Assembly: GCF_947500075.1 (NCBI RefSeq)
Contig: NZ_CANMQS010000002.1
Span: forward strand, 62,001-126,000
DNA from: an uncultured Sulfitobacter sp.
Lineage (GTDB): Bacteria; Pseudomonadota; Alphaproteobacteria; Rhodobacterales; Rhodobacteraceae
Reading direction: 5' to 3'
DNA: 64,000 nt
Below the pieces are notes generated by a model. That model saw only the letters and a list, made by a program, of their open reading frames with translations. It was not told the DNA's origin and ran no database searches. The stretch's first letter is position 1. Every line of letters starts with the position of its first letter. A program made the translations under genes and the position numbers. Shown piece by piece: positions 52,041 to 60,301 of this stretch.

Positions 52041-53072
52041 TCAGGCGACGGCCTGCCACGCAATGCCCGCCAGCATCGCGCCGATCAGCGCAAAGCCCAG
52101 ATACGCGGCAAAGACCCGCGGTTTGACCAGTGCCCAGACCGCGATGGCCGCCGGGATACAGCTGACGCCGCCTGCAATCACAAAGGACATGGCCGCTCCC
52201 TGCGTCATGCCCTGCGCCAGCAGCGCGTCGACCAGCGGCACAGCGGCGTAGCCGTTGAGGTAGGCAGGGGCCCCCACCAGCGCGCCCAGCAGGATGGGCA
52301 TCAGGCCTTCGCCGCCCAGAACACCTGCGATCATCTCGGCCGGGACATAGGTGAGCATGATCGCCTCAACCACATAGGCCAGCGTCAGCCATTTGATCAG
52401 GAACAGCGCATTTGTCAGCGCGGTATCGTTGAAGGTCGCGCGGCGGGCGCTGTCTTTCCAGAAGGCCCAGACGGGCGTGCCTGAGAAGGGTTTTTGTGCG
52501 CCACAACAACCTCCTACGGCGAGTTGTTCACGTAAAGGATCGGTGAAAAGCGCGGTTTGGGACATCGCCATCACCGCAAAGCCGCCCATCATCCCGATGC
52601 TGACCGCAGCAAGGGTTTTCGCAAGGGCAAAGTCAAAGCCCAGCGTGCCGGAGGTGATCGCGAACATCGCCGGGTCCATCAGCGGGGAGGCCAGCCAGAA
52701 GGCCATCACAGCCCCCAGCGGCGCGCCGACGGCCAGAAGCGCGGCGATAAAGGGAATGACTTCGCAGGAGCAGAAGGGCGACAGACCGCCCAGCAGGGCT
52801 GCCATGACGATCATCCGGGCAGGCGCGCCTTCGAACGCGCGGGCCAGCAGGGTCTCCGCGCCGCTGGCCTTGAGGTATGCGACAGCCATCACGGCGAAAG
52901 CGATGAATGGCGCGGTATGGGCCAGTGCGTTGCCGGTGAAAAGCAGGGTGGGCAAAAATTCGGGCCAGTCGAGCAGGGCAATCAGGACCAGCAGACCCCC
53001 CGTGAAGCCCCAGGCGCCGGGTGTCCAGATGCGCCGCGCCGCGCTGGCTTGCGTTTGCGTGGTGTCAGCCAT
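52041..53072 (-). CDS. YraQ/ArsP-like permease
   Basis: A 343-residue membrane protein with about eight segments. LLGGLSPFCSCEVIPFIAAL carries the conserved CxC of the permease family that includes the organoarsenical exporter ArsP. A second Cys pair is in VGGCCGAQKPFSG. ATG 53072 lies inside the end of the ArsR-family gene (8-base overlap), so both are co-expressed; export of a metal, metalloid or organic thiophile is likely. The exact substrate is not evident. Confidence 0.87.
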   Translation of the reverse strand: MADTTQTQASAARRIWTPGAWGFTGGLLVLIALLDWPEFLPTLLFTGNALAHTAPFIAFAVMAVAYLKASGAETLLARAFEGAPARMIVMAALLGGLSPFCSCEVIPFIAALLAVGAPLGAVMAFWLASPLMDPAMFAITSGTLGFDFALAKTLAAVSIGMMGGFAVMAMSQTALFTDPLREQLAVGGCCGAQKPFSGTPVWAFWKDSARRATFNDTALTNALFLIKWLTLAYVVEAIMLTYVPAEMIAGVLGGEGLMPILLGALVGAPAYLNGYAAVPLVDALLAQGMTQGAAMSFVIAGGVSCIPAAIAVWALVKPRVFAAYLGFALIGAMLAGIAWQAVA

Positions 53073-53403
53073 GGTGATGCCCCGTCTCAAGGCCTGCGTC
53101 CGCGCAGCATTCGGTCAGCAGGAAATGCGACAGCGCTTCGACTTCCGTATAGGCGACAGCGGCGCAGATGATGCTGCGGCCCTGACGTTCCTGTTTGACG
53201 AGGCCGGCAGCAGCCAGGATTTTCAGATGGTGCGTCAGGGTTGAGCCGGTCACGCCGGTCCGGTCGCCCAGATCGCCAATGCTCAGCCCCTGCGGCCCGG
53301 CGCGCACAAGAGTGCGGAGCACGCCGAGGCGTTGTTCGGACCCAAGGGCGGCGAAGCTGGCGGCGGCGCGGGTGAGCGTCGGGGGGGAGGAATCGGTTTT
53401 CAT
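53065..53403 (-). CDS. ArsR-family metal-responsive repressor
   Basis: A 112-residue winged-helix repressor: FAALGSEQRLGVLRTLVRAG and IGDLGDRTGVTGSTLTHHLK form the DNA-binding part. The C-terminus ECCADAGLETGHHHG has a Cys pair and a His triplet suited to metal or metalloid binding. ATG 53403 is preferred; longer readings lack a site. Two palindromes, one over the start codon and one upstream, look like its own operators. Confidence 0.9.
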   Translation of the reverse strand: MKTDSSPPTLTRAAASFAALGSEQRLGVLRTLVRAGPQGLSIGDLGDRTGVTGSTLTHHLKILAAAGLVKQERQGRSIICAAVAYTEVEALSHFLLTECCADAGLETGHHHG

Positions 53404-53463
53404 ATTTCTAGAGATATCGAAATATAAGTGCACCTGCAAGGTTATTTCGATGTTTGTCGAAAT
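53402..53463. promoter_or_regulatory. tandem ArsR-type operators
   Basis: ATATTTC (53402-53408) and GAAATAT (53419-53425) are perfect arms with a 10-bp spacer. ATTTCGA (53444-53450) and TCGAAAT (53457-53463) are perfect arms with a 6-bp spacer. They precede and overlap the start of the repressor gene. Confidence 0.6.
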
Positions 53464-53497
53464 AAAATCCGTCCCTCTGTGTGGCAGCTGTGGCACT

Positions 53498-53523
53498 GGG
53501 ATATTTTTGGCCAAAAAGAGGGG
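53498..53523 (+). repeat. GGGATATTTTTGG-type interspersed element
   Basis: GGGATATTTTTGGCCAAAAA then GAGGGG, inverse of the copy at 24388-24417. It lies between the ArsR-family and uracil-DNA-glycosylase genes. Confidence 0.6.
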
Positions 53524-53563
53524 CGGGGTTGGCCTGTCCGTTTAACGGGGTATCTATGGGGCG

Positions 53564-54163
53564 ATGAAGGACATGCGTGATGATCTGAGGGCCTGCACGA
53601 TCTGTGCGGCGCGTTTTGCTGCAACGGCAACGCGGCACAGGCCGAGGCCGATTGTCTGGTTCGCGCCCGAGGCGCGGATCCTGATCGCGGGACAGGCACC
53701 CGGCATGCGGGTGCATGAAGCGGGCAAGCCGTTCTGGGATGCCTCTGGCATGCGCCTGCGCGATTGGCTGGGGCTGGAGGAAGACGTCTTTTACGATCAG
53801 AGCCGCGTGGCGATTGTGCCGATGGGGTTTTGTTTTCCGGGCTACAACGCCAAGGGCAGTGATTTGCCGCCGCCGCCGGTTTGCGCGCGCACATGGCGCG
53901 CGCAGGCGCTGGCGATGGTGCCCGATGTGCGGCTGACGGTGCTGATTGGGGGCTATGCGATGAAGTATCATCTGGAGGGCTTCACCAAGGTCACCGATGC
54001 CGTGGCGGGCTGGCGCGACCATCCGCCGGGCGTCTTTGCCTTGCCTCATCCCTCGTGGCGCAATACCGGGTGGCTGAAGAAAAACCCGTGGTTCGAGGCC
54101 GAAGTGGTGCCAAGGCTGCGGGCAAGTGTGAAGGACGTGTTGCATGATGACCCCGCTGGATGA
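53564..54163 (+). CDS. uracil-DNA glycosylase family protein
   Basis: A 199-residue member of the UDG superfamily. LIAGQAPGMRVHEAGKPFWD and FALPHPSWRNTGW correspond to motifs 1 and 2. Four cysteines (Cys11, Cys14, Cys90, Cys107, spaced C-x2-C ... C-x16-C) match the 4Fe-4S arrangement of family 4-like enzymes. A DNA-repair role is expected, though some members have other functions. It overlaps the next gene by 20 bases. Confidence 0.88.
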   Translation: MKDMRDDLRACTICAARFAATATRHRPRPIVWFAPEARILIAGQAPGMRVHEAGKPFWDASGMRLRDWLGLEEDVFYDQSRVAIVPMGFCFPGYNAKGSDLPPPPVCARTWRAQALAMVPDVRLTVLIGGYAMKYHLEGFTKVTDAVAGWRDHPPGVFALPHPSWRNTGWLKKNPWFEAEVVPRLRASVKDVLHDDPAG

Positions 54164-54920
54164 GGCCCACGCCGCGATGATGGCCGCGCCGCAGGATGAT
54201 GCCGCCCGCCTGCGGTTTTATGAGCGCGTGGCGGATGTGGAGTTGTATCTGTTGTTGGAGGAGGAGGCGGTGGGGGATCAGGTGTCTCCGGTTTTGTACG
54301 CGCAAGACTATGTCATGGTCTTTGACCGGGCGGAGCGGCTGGCCGAACATGTGGGGGCGGAGGCGCCGTTCGTGGCATTGTCGGGCCGGTCGATTGCCGG
54401 CATGCTGGAGGGGCAGCCTCTGGGGCTGGCGGTGAACATCGGTGTGGCACCCTCGGAGATCCTGCTGCCGGCGGATGCGATGGACTGGCTGCGGCAGACG
54501 CTGGCCCATGAAGCGGGCGAGGTGGAAGCGAAGATCGACCGGGTGCTGCCGCCGGGTGGTTTGCCCGAGGTAGTGATTGCCGCGATTGACGCCAAGCTGG
54601 CCACCGCCACGGGCATGGCCGCAGGCGCGTTTCTGGTTGAGGTCGTTTATGACAGCGGTGGGCGGGGGCATTTGCTGGCCTTTGTGGGCGCGCAGGAGCG
54701 GGCGCGGGAGGCGCTGGTGCGGGCGGCCTCCGAAGCGCTGACCTTTTCGGGAGTGGAAGCGGGGGCGATGGACGTGGGCTTTTTCGCGCCGGATGATCCG
54801 GTGGTGGCCAAACTGGCGCGTGTGGGCTTGCGGTTTGACCTGCCGCAGGGCGAGGGTTTGCAACATACACCGCGCATGGCACCCGGCTCTGACCCCTCAA
54901 AACCGCCGATTTTGAAATAA
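54144..54920 (+). CDS. SseB-like domain protein
   Basis: A 258-residue cytoplasmic protein with an SseB N-terminal-like domain: FYERVADVELYLLLEEEAVG and FVALSGRSIAGMLEGQPLGL. A second half (about 130-250) repeats a similar strand-helix pattern (AAGAFLVEVVYDSGGRGHLL). Its function is unknown. ATG 54147 is an equally good start. Confidence 0.8.
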   Translation: MMTPLDEAHAAMMAAPQDDAARLRFYERVADVELYLLLEEEAVGDQVSPVLYAQDYVMVFDRAERLAEHVGAEAPFVALSGRSIAGMLEGQPLGLAVNIGVAPSEILLPADAMDWLRQTLAHEAGEVEAKIDRVLPPGGLPEVVIAAIDAKLATATGMAAGAFLVEVVYDSGGRGHLLAFVGAQERAREALVRAASEALTFSGVEAGAMDVGFFAPDDPVVAKLARVGLRFDLPQGEGLQHTPRMAPGSDPSKPPILK

Positions 54921-55048
54921 TTGTCACGGGGAAGGGCGCGCGCGCTCACATAAAGGGGAGGTCACGGAGCCGTGGGGTGCAATGGCAGGGCGACCCGCAT
55001 AGCTTACTCCCATCACCCGCCGGACAGGCCCTACAGGAGAACACCGCG

Positions 55049-55573
55049 ATGAACCGTTTCACCCTCACCATTGCCGCAGCCGCGACCGCGATCAGCATGG
55101 CAAGCGCTGCCTTTGCGGGCGAGCAATATGTTGACAACACGGGCTTTGCCGCCTCGGGCTTTGACGTTGTGGCGTATTTTGATCTGCCGCAGAACCCTGT
55201 GGGTCAGAGCCAGCCCGCGCCGGTTGCAGGCAGCAAGGCGTTCACCTCTGAGTATAATGACGCGACATTCGCCTTCTCCTCGGCTGAGAACAAGGCGAAG
55301 TTTGATGCCGATCCTGCGAAATACGCGCCGCAGTATGATGGCCATTGCGCCTATGGGGTGTCCAAGGGCGGTAAGGTCCCCGGCAACCCGACGCTGTGGC
55401 GGATTGTGGATGACAAGCTCTACCTGAACATCACCAAGAACGTGGTGGGCTTCTGGGAAGAGGACATTCCGGGCAACATCAATCTGGCCGAAGGCAACTG
55501 GCCGGGCATCGAAGGCGCACCGGGGTCGGACCGTGCGATCCCGAAGTATTCCAGCCCTGCGCCCGTCAACTGA
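55049..55573 (+). CDS. exported YHS-domain protein
   Basis: A 174-residue periplasmic protein; the signal peptide is FTLTIAAAATAISMASAAFA. The YHS domain includes GFDVVAYFDL, SEYNDATFAFSSAENKAKFD and APQYDGHCAYGVSKG, with a Cys-His pair likely to bind metal. The downstream rhodanese-like gene (18 nt away) is a frequent partner. ATG 55049 has CAGGAGAAC upstream. Confidence 0.9.
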   Translation: MNRFTLTIAAAATAISMASAAFAGEQYVDNTGFAASGFDVVAYFDLPQNPVGQSQPAPVAGSKAFTSEYNDATFAFSSAENKAKFDADPAKYAPQYDGHCAYGVSKGGKVPGNPTLWRIVDDKLYLNITKNVVGFWEEDIPGNINLAEGNWPGIEGAPGSDRAIPKYSSPAPVN

Positions 55574-55590
55574 TGAAAGGCGTTTGAGAT

Positions 55591-56082
55591 ATGTCTTCTG
55601 ATCTCCCTCGGTCGGAAACAGGCAAATCCCCGTCGCGCATCGCGCGGCGGGGTTTTGTGCTGGGTGGTCTGGCGGTGCTTGGTGTGGGCGCGTTGGGCTC
55701 TGCCCGGTGGTTCAATGTCTCGGCGCAGGTAAGCGGCGGTGATATGACCGCGCCCGAGGCGCGGGAGGCGGCACTGGCGGGAGAGATCACGCTGGTGGAT
55801 ATCCGCCGTCCGGACGAATGGGCGCGCACCGGCGTGCCCGAAGGCGGCGTGGGCATCGACATGCGCCGCGACGATTTCATTGCGGAGTTGCTGACGCAGA
55901 CGGGTGGAGACCGCGACACGCCGGTGGCGCTGATTTGTGCACGCGGTGTGCGGTCCGCACGGTTGAGCGCGCGGCTGAAAGAGGCCGGGTTCACGCGGAT
56001 CATCGACGTGCCTGAGGGTATGTTGGGATCGGGGGCAGGGCCGGGTTGGGTGAAACGCGGATTACCGGTGGTGCGCCAGTAG
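55591..56082 (+). CDS. exported rhodanese-like protein
   Basis: A 163-residue protein with a twin-arginine-like leader (ARRGFVLGGLAVLGVGALGS). The rhodanese domain has LVDIRRPDEWARTGVPEG and the active-site loop LICARGVRSARL with its cysteine. It would move sulfane sulfur or act in periplasmic redox. It is paired with the YHS gene. Confidence 0.88.
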   Translation: MSSDLPRSETGKSPSRIARRGFVLGGLAVLGVGALGSARWFNVSAQVSGGDMTAPEAREAALAGEITLVDIRRPDEWARTGVPEGGVGIDMRRDDFIAELLTQTGGDRDTPVALICARGVRSARLSARLKEAGFTRIIDVPEGMLGSGAGPGWVKRGLPVVRQ

Positions 56083-56181
56083 GGCGGGGCGCGTCAGGGC
56101 CGCTGTCTGCAGATGGGCGGAGCGGTCATGACACTGTCATAACACCACCGGGCGCGCACGCAATGGTGCTGTGCCCTGGCC

Positions 56182-57045
56182 TTAAGCCGCACCGTCACCA
56201 AGGTCGAGGGACGCGACAAACCTGCGCGCCACCTTTCCCGGCATGCGATCGCGAAAACGGATCATCACGTCGATTGAGCCGAAGTCAAAACCCGGCAGCA
56301 CCTCTACCAATGCACCCGTTGCCAGTTCCGCCTCAACTGAACCACGCATCACCATGACGGCGCCGACCCCCGCCCGTGCCAGACCCAATGCAGCGGCTCT
56401 GTTCGTCACTCTAAGCGTTTGGAAAAAGTGCAAAGGGAGCGGAGAGCCTTCTGGTGATGTTGCAACGAGCTTTCGATCAAGCTGGCTGTCGATCAACGCC
56501 CCTGCGACCGCGCCCTTTGGGCTGACGTTTACAGGGGCTCTGGCAACGACCACCAATGGCAGGTTTTGAGACGACCGGCTGCTGGCACCCGGCGCGACAT
56601 AGTCGGCCCGGATCGCGACTTCGACCGCGCCTGCGTGCAGGTCAATCACGCTGTCCGTCACATCGATATCGAAAACAACGTCCGGGTGCGCTGCGCGAAA
56701 GGCCAATATCCGTTCAGGCAGCCAGAACCCTGCCAATTCAACGGGCAATGTGATTGCCAGCGTGCCGACAAGGGGCTGCGCGTCCGATGTCAGATCCGTC
56801 AGCCCTTCGGCGGTTTCGATGATCCGTTGCGCTGCCGCATGGGCGTGCACCCCCGCTTCGGTCAAGGCAAAGCGGCGGGTTGTGCGGGTCGCGAGGGACA
56901 CGCCGAGTTCGGCTTCCAGTTCAGACAGGGCTTCAGACAACACCGGCACGGACAGGTTCAATCGCGCCGCCGCCCCGCGGATCGAGCCGGTCTGCGCAAT
57001 CGCGGCGAAATAGACCAGCCGCCGGAGGGTTTGATGCGATGCCAT
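56182..57045 (-). CDS. LysR-family transcriptional regulator
   Basis: A 287-residue regulator from ATG 57045: LRRLVYFAAIAQTGSIRGAA and SVPVLSEALSELEAELGVSL form the DNA-binding part, then an effector domain. A start at 57072 would add nine residues. It is divergent from the SnoaL-like gene at 57150 and probably controls it. Confidence 0.88.
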   Translation of the reverse strand: MASHQTLRRLVYFAAIAQTGSIRGAAARLNLSVPVLSEALSELEAELGVSLATRTTRRFALTEAGVHAHAAAQRIIETAEGLTDLTSDAQPLVGTLAITLPVELAGFWLPERILAFRAAHPDVVFDIDVTDSVIDLHAGAVEVAIRADYVAPGASSRSSQNLPLVVVARAPVNVSPKGAVAGALIDSQLDRKLVATSPEGSPLPLHFFQTLRVTNRAAALGLARAGVGAVMVMRGSVEAELATGALVEVLPGFDFGSIDVMIRFRDRMPGKVARRFVASLDLGDGAA

Positions 57046-57122
57046 ATTTGTTCGCCTGAACCTAATATTCAATTCTGTTATTCACATCTACTGAAAGATC
57101 TGCCAGAAGGCCAGTGTTGGGG

Positions 57123-57138
57123 CATTCAAACCTGAATG
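57123..57138. promoter_or_regulatory. candidate operator before SnoaL-like gene
   Basis: CATTCA-AACC-TGAATG is a perfect inverted repeat 12 nt before the SnoaL-like start, in the divergent LysR intergenic region. Confidence 0.35.
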
Positions 57139-57149
57139 AGGACCTGACC

Positions 57150-57623
57150 ATGAAAACACTTCAAACACTCGCGGCCGCTGCTGCCGCCGCGTTGATCTGC
57201 GCACCGGTTTTTGCCGGCGATATCGACACCGTCCGCAGCTTTTACACTGACCTGCTGACAACACCTGCGGATGCCACTTCGGAGGCTGTGCGCGCCGTCG
57301 TTGCGGAGGATTGGAAATCCACGCCGACCCCTTTGGGTGGGCCGGGCGCCGAAGGGTTTCTCACCACGCTTCAGGCCTTTGGCGGGTTGATCCCGGATCT
57401 GCGCTGGGAGGTGCAGGAGATCTGGCAGGACGGCGATACCTATATCGTGCGGGGCATTGCCACCGGCACGCCACAGGGGCCGTTCCTTGGAGTTGATCCA
57501 GAAACCGGCAAGAGCTTTGAGATCATGTCGATTGATGTGCACCGGGTTGAGGACGGACGTCTGAAGGAATCCTATCATATCGAGGAATGGCTGACCGCCA
57601 TTGGCCAGCTGACGGCTGAATAG
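57150..57623 (+). CDS. exported SnoaL-like (ester cyclase/NTF2-fold) protein
   Basis: A 157-residue protein with signal peptide LAAAAAAALICAPVFA. The NTF2-like core includes VRSFYTDLLTTPADATSEAV, EVQEIWQDGDTYIVRGIATG, TGKSFEIMSIDVHRVEDGRL and ESYHIEEWL. SnoaL-like proteins hydrolyse or isomerise small molecules; the substrate is unknown. ATG 57150 is preceded by GAGGA. It is regulated, probably, by the divergent LysR. Confidence 0.85.
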   Translation: MKTLQTLAAAAAAALICAPVFAGDIDTVRSFYTDLLTTPADATSEAVRAVVAEDWKSTPTPLGGPGAEGFLTTLQAFGGLIPDLRWEVQEIWQDGDTYIVRGIATGTPQGPFLGVDPETGKSFEIMSIDVHRVEDGRLKESYHIEEWLTAIGQLTAE

Positions 57624-57635
57624 ACACGAAAACGC

Positions 57636-57667
57636 CATGCGCCCGGTCCTGATGGATTGGGCGCATG
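57636..57667. terminator. hairpin between convergent genes
   Basis: CATGCGCCC (57636-57644) pairs perfectly with GGGCGCATG (57659-57667) between the SnoaL-like gene and otnI, suited to stop transcription from either side. Confidence 0.6.
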
Positions 57668-57681
57668 ATCCCCTATGGGTC

Positions 57682-58428
57682 TCAAGCGTGCGACGTCATC
57701 CACGCCGCCGCCTGATCCGGCTCCTGCGTTTTGAACTCAGCCCCCAGGGGTGTTTCCCATCCAAGGGCTGCGATGTGGTCAAAAATGGCGGTGTAGTTCA
57801 GCTCCCCGTGATCCGGCGCGCCCCGGTCGGGCACGGAGGCGAACTGGATATGGCCGATGAGCGGCAGCAGGTCCGTGAGCCGGCTCATCACGTCCCCTTC
57901 GGTCCGGCCCACGTGATAGCAGTCAAACATCAGCCGCAGGTTGGGGGCCCCGACGCTGGCGATGATCTGGGACGCCTGATCGGTGGTGTGCAGAAAGTAG
58001 CCCGGCGCGTCATGCCGGTTGAGCGGTTCGATCAGGATCATCCGGTCGGTCTGATCAGTCGCATAGGCAAGGTTTGCGTCAAATGCCGCGCGGGCCTCCG
58101 CACCGGAGGCAAAACCCGCCATCACATGGATCGCGCCGGCGTCAACCGCATCGGCATAGCGGATGGCTTGATCAATGGCGGCGCGGGCCTCAGCCTCCCG
58201 TCCCGGCAAGGCGGCCAAGCCGTTTTCACCGGGGTTGCCGCGTACCGTGTTCAGACCCAGCATCGGCAGCCCTGTGGCATCCAGAGCCGCGCGGACCTCT
58301 TCGGCGGGGGTGTCATAGGGCCAGTGGCATTCCACAGCGGCAAAGCCCGCAGCATGGGCCGCATGGATCGCCTCCGGCAGAGGGCGGTCGGTCCAGAGAA
58401 AGCCAAGGTTGGCGGAAAATCGGGTCAT
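57682..58428 (-). CDS. otnI: 2-oxo-tetronate isomerase (hydroxypyruvate-isomerase-like)
   Basis: A 248-residue TIM-barrel sugar isomerase. FSANLGFLWTDRPLPEAIHA, VECHWPYDTPAEEVRAALDA, ILIEPLNRHDAPGYFL, LMFDCYHVGRTEGDV and IGHIQFASVPDRGAPDHGEL match the Hyi/OtnI family, with metal carboxylates in the last two. It interconverts 2-oxo- and 3-oxo-tetronate. The start overlaps the otnC stop by four bases. Confidence 0.9.
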   Translation of the reverse strand: MTRFSANLGFLWTDRPLPEAIHAAHAAGFAAVECHWPYDTPAEEVRAALDATGLPMLGLNTVRGNPGENGLAALPGREAEARAAIDQAIRYADAVDAGAIHVMAGFASGAEARAAFDANLAYATDQTDRMILIEPLNRHDAPGYFLHTTDQASQIIASVGAPNLRLMFDCYHVGRTEGDVMSRLTDLLPLIGHIQFASVPDRGAPDHGELNYTAIFDHIAALGWETPLGAEFKTQEPDQAAAWMTSHA

Positions 58429-59072
58429 TGATCCCACTCCACATCAAATTTGGTCACCACCTGACTGATCTGCTCGGGCGACAGGGCCTGCGCGGGTAAC
58501 CCCCGCATCATCAGGGCCAGCTTTGCTGTGGCCTCCAGCTCTTCGATGGCATTACACGCGGCTTCCACCGTCTTGCCGGCAACGACGGGTCCGTGGTTGG
58601 CCAGCATGACCGCGGCGCGTTTGCCCGCAAGCCCGCGGACCGCATCGCCCATGGCCGGATCGCCCGGTACGAAGAATGGCAACAGCTTCACCCGGCCCAG
58701 CTGCATGATCGCGTAGGGCGTGAGCGGCGGCAGGAAGTTGTCGGCGTCGGCATCGGGCAGAAGGGACAGCGCGACAGAGTGGCAGGAGTGCAGATGCACC
58801 ACTGCGCCTGCGGTGCTGCGGGTGTCATAGAAGGCGCTGTGCAGCGGCATTTCCTTGGTGGGGGCATCGCCGTTGATCAGACGGCCCTGCGGATCGAACC
58901 GGCTGAGACGCGCGGGATCGAGCCTGCCAAAGCTGGTGCCGGTGGGCGAGACGAGAAGCCCGCCGTCTTCTGTGCGCGCCGAGATATTGCCGGTCGAGCC
59001 ATGGGTCAGCCCGCGATCAAAGAGGGATTTCGCCAGCAGGCAGATGTCCTCGCGCAGCTTTGCTTCCCTCAT
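58425..59072 (-). CDS. otnC: 3-oxo-tetronate 4-phosphate decarboxylase (class II aldolase fold)
   Basis: A 215-residue zinc enzyme. SLFDRGLTHGSTGNISARTE, VHLHSCHSVALSLLPD and VMLANHGPVVAGKTVEAACN carry the metal histidines of class II aldolases. It decarboxylates 3-oxo-tetronate 4-phosphate to dihydroxyacetone phosphate. It overlaps otnK and otnI by four bases each. Confidence 0.9.
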   Translation of the reverse strand: MREAKLREDICLLAKSLFDRGLTHGSTGNISARTEDGGLLVSPTGTSFGRLDPARLSRFDPQGRLINGDAPTKEMPLHSAFYDTRSTAGAVVHLHSCHSVALSLLPDADADNFLPPLTPYAIMQLGRVKLLPFFVPGDPAMGDAVRGLAGKRAAVMLANHGPVVAGKTVEAACNAIEELEATAKLALMMRGLPAQALSPEQISQVVTKFDVEWDQ

Positions 59073-60301
59073 CCGGCCAAGACTCCGGCAGCTTTTTCAA
59101 AGAAATCCTCCGCGCCGAAATTGCCGGATTTGAGCGCCACGACAAGCGCGGGTCCGGCGCGCAGGGCAGGCACGCCGGGGTCGATCTCGGGTCCGATTTG
59201 CAGCTCTTGCAGGGCAAGGGCTTCAACCACCGCGCCGGAGGTTTCGCCGCCTGCGGTGATGATCCGGGTGATGCCGGCCGCGACCGCAAGGCGGGCCAGA
59301 TCGGCAAAGAAGCCTTCAATCGCGGCGGCGGCGGCATCGCGGCCAAATTGCGTCTGGACGGCTTTCACCACCTGCGGATCGGCAGAACTGTAGACCAGCG
59401 GCAGCCCTTTGGCCGCCATCGCCCAATCCACCACGGCTGTCGCTGTGACGCTGGCGTGGAGGATGTCTTCGGCCCGCACTTCGCAGGTCGGGTGGGACGC
59501 GGCGTGGCGCGCGACCTGCGCCCGCGTCGCGGCAGAGCAGGACCCCGAAAGCGCCAGTGCCGGGCCGGATTGCCCCTGCCATGCCGGCGTGCCGGGGGTG
59601 CAGCCAAAATTGGCAGGCAATCCAAGGGCGACGCCCGAGCCGCCTGTGACCAGCTTGAGATCCGCAGCGGCGCGCCCGATCTCCATCAGGTCGGCGTCGC
59701 GGATGGCATCGACGACGATGTGCCGCTTGCCGTCGGCGTGCTCCGCCTGCAATGCCGCACCGATGGCATCGGCGCCTGCAAACACGGTCTGCGCATCAAC
59801 GTGGCCAATGGGGTAGGCGCTTTGCGGGGCCATCCAGCGGCGCAGATCGGCGTCCGTCATTGGGGTCAGGGGATGGTGTTCCATCCCCGATGCGTTCAGC
59901 AGCTTGTCCTGCACAAACAGATGCCCCTGATAGACCGACCGCCCGGTGCCCGGAAAGGCCGGGCAGACAATCACAGGGTCCGCCCCCAGCGCATCGGCAA
60001 GCGCATCCGCCACCGGGCCGATGTTGCCTTCCGGTGTTGAATCGAAAGTGGAGCAGTATTTGAAAAAGAATTGCGTGCATCCCTGCGCCTTGAGCCACGC
60101 CAACGCGGCAAGGGATTGCGCGACTGCCGCCGCCGGGTCGATGGAGCGGGATTTGAGCGATACCACACCGGCCTCCACCCCAGCCGCGGCGGGGGCGGCG
60201 GGAATGCCCGCGTATTGCACCACGCGCATGCCCTGTTTGGCCAGCGTGTTGGCAAGGTCGCTGGACCCGGTGAAATCATCGCCGATGCAGCCCAGTTTCA
60301 T
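59069..60301 (-). CDS. otnK: 3-oxo-tetronate kinase (DUF1537 family)
   Basis: A 410-residue four-carbon acid sugar kinase. The N-terminus LGCIGDDFTGSSDLANTLAK, the region FKYCSTFDSTPEGNIGPVAD and the C-terminal GGETSGAVVEAL nucleotide motif are diagnostic of DUF1537 kinases. Its genes next door are those of the published L-threonate/D-erythronate pathways. Confidence 0.92.
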   Translation of the reverse strand: MKLGCIGDDFTGSSDLANTLAKQGMRVVQYAGIPAAPAAAGVEAGVVSLKSRSIDPAAAVAQSLAALAWLKAQGCTQFFFKYCSTFDSTPEGNIGPVADALADALGADPVIVCPAFPGTGRSVYQGHLFVQDKLLNASGMEHHPLTPMTDADLRRWMAPQSAYPIGHVDAQTVFAGADAIGAALQAEHADGKRHIVVDAIRDADLMEIGRAAADLKLVTGGSGVALGLPANFGCTPGTPAWQGQSGPALALSGSCSAATRAQVARHAASHPTCEVRAEDILHASVTATAVVDWAMAAKGLPLVYSSADPQVVKAVQTQFGRDAAAAAIEGFFADLARLAVAAGITRIITAGGETSGAVVEALALQELQIGPEIDPGVPALRAGPALVVALKSGNFGAEDFFEKAAGVLAG

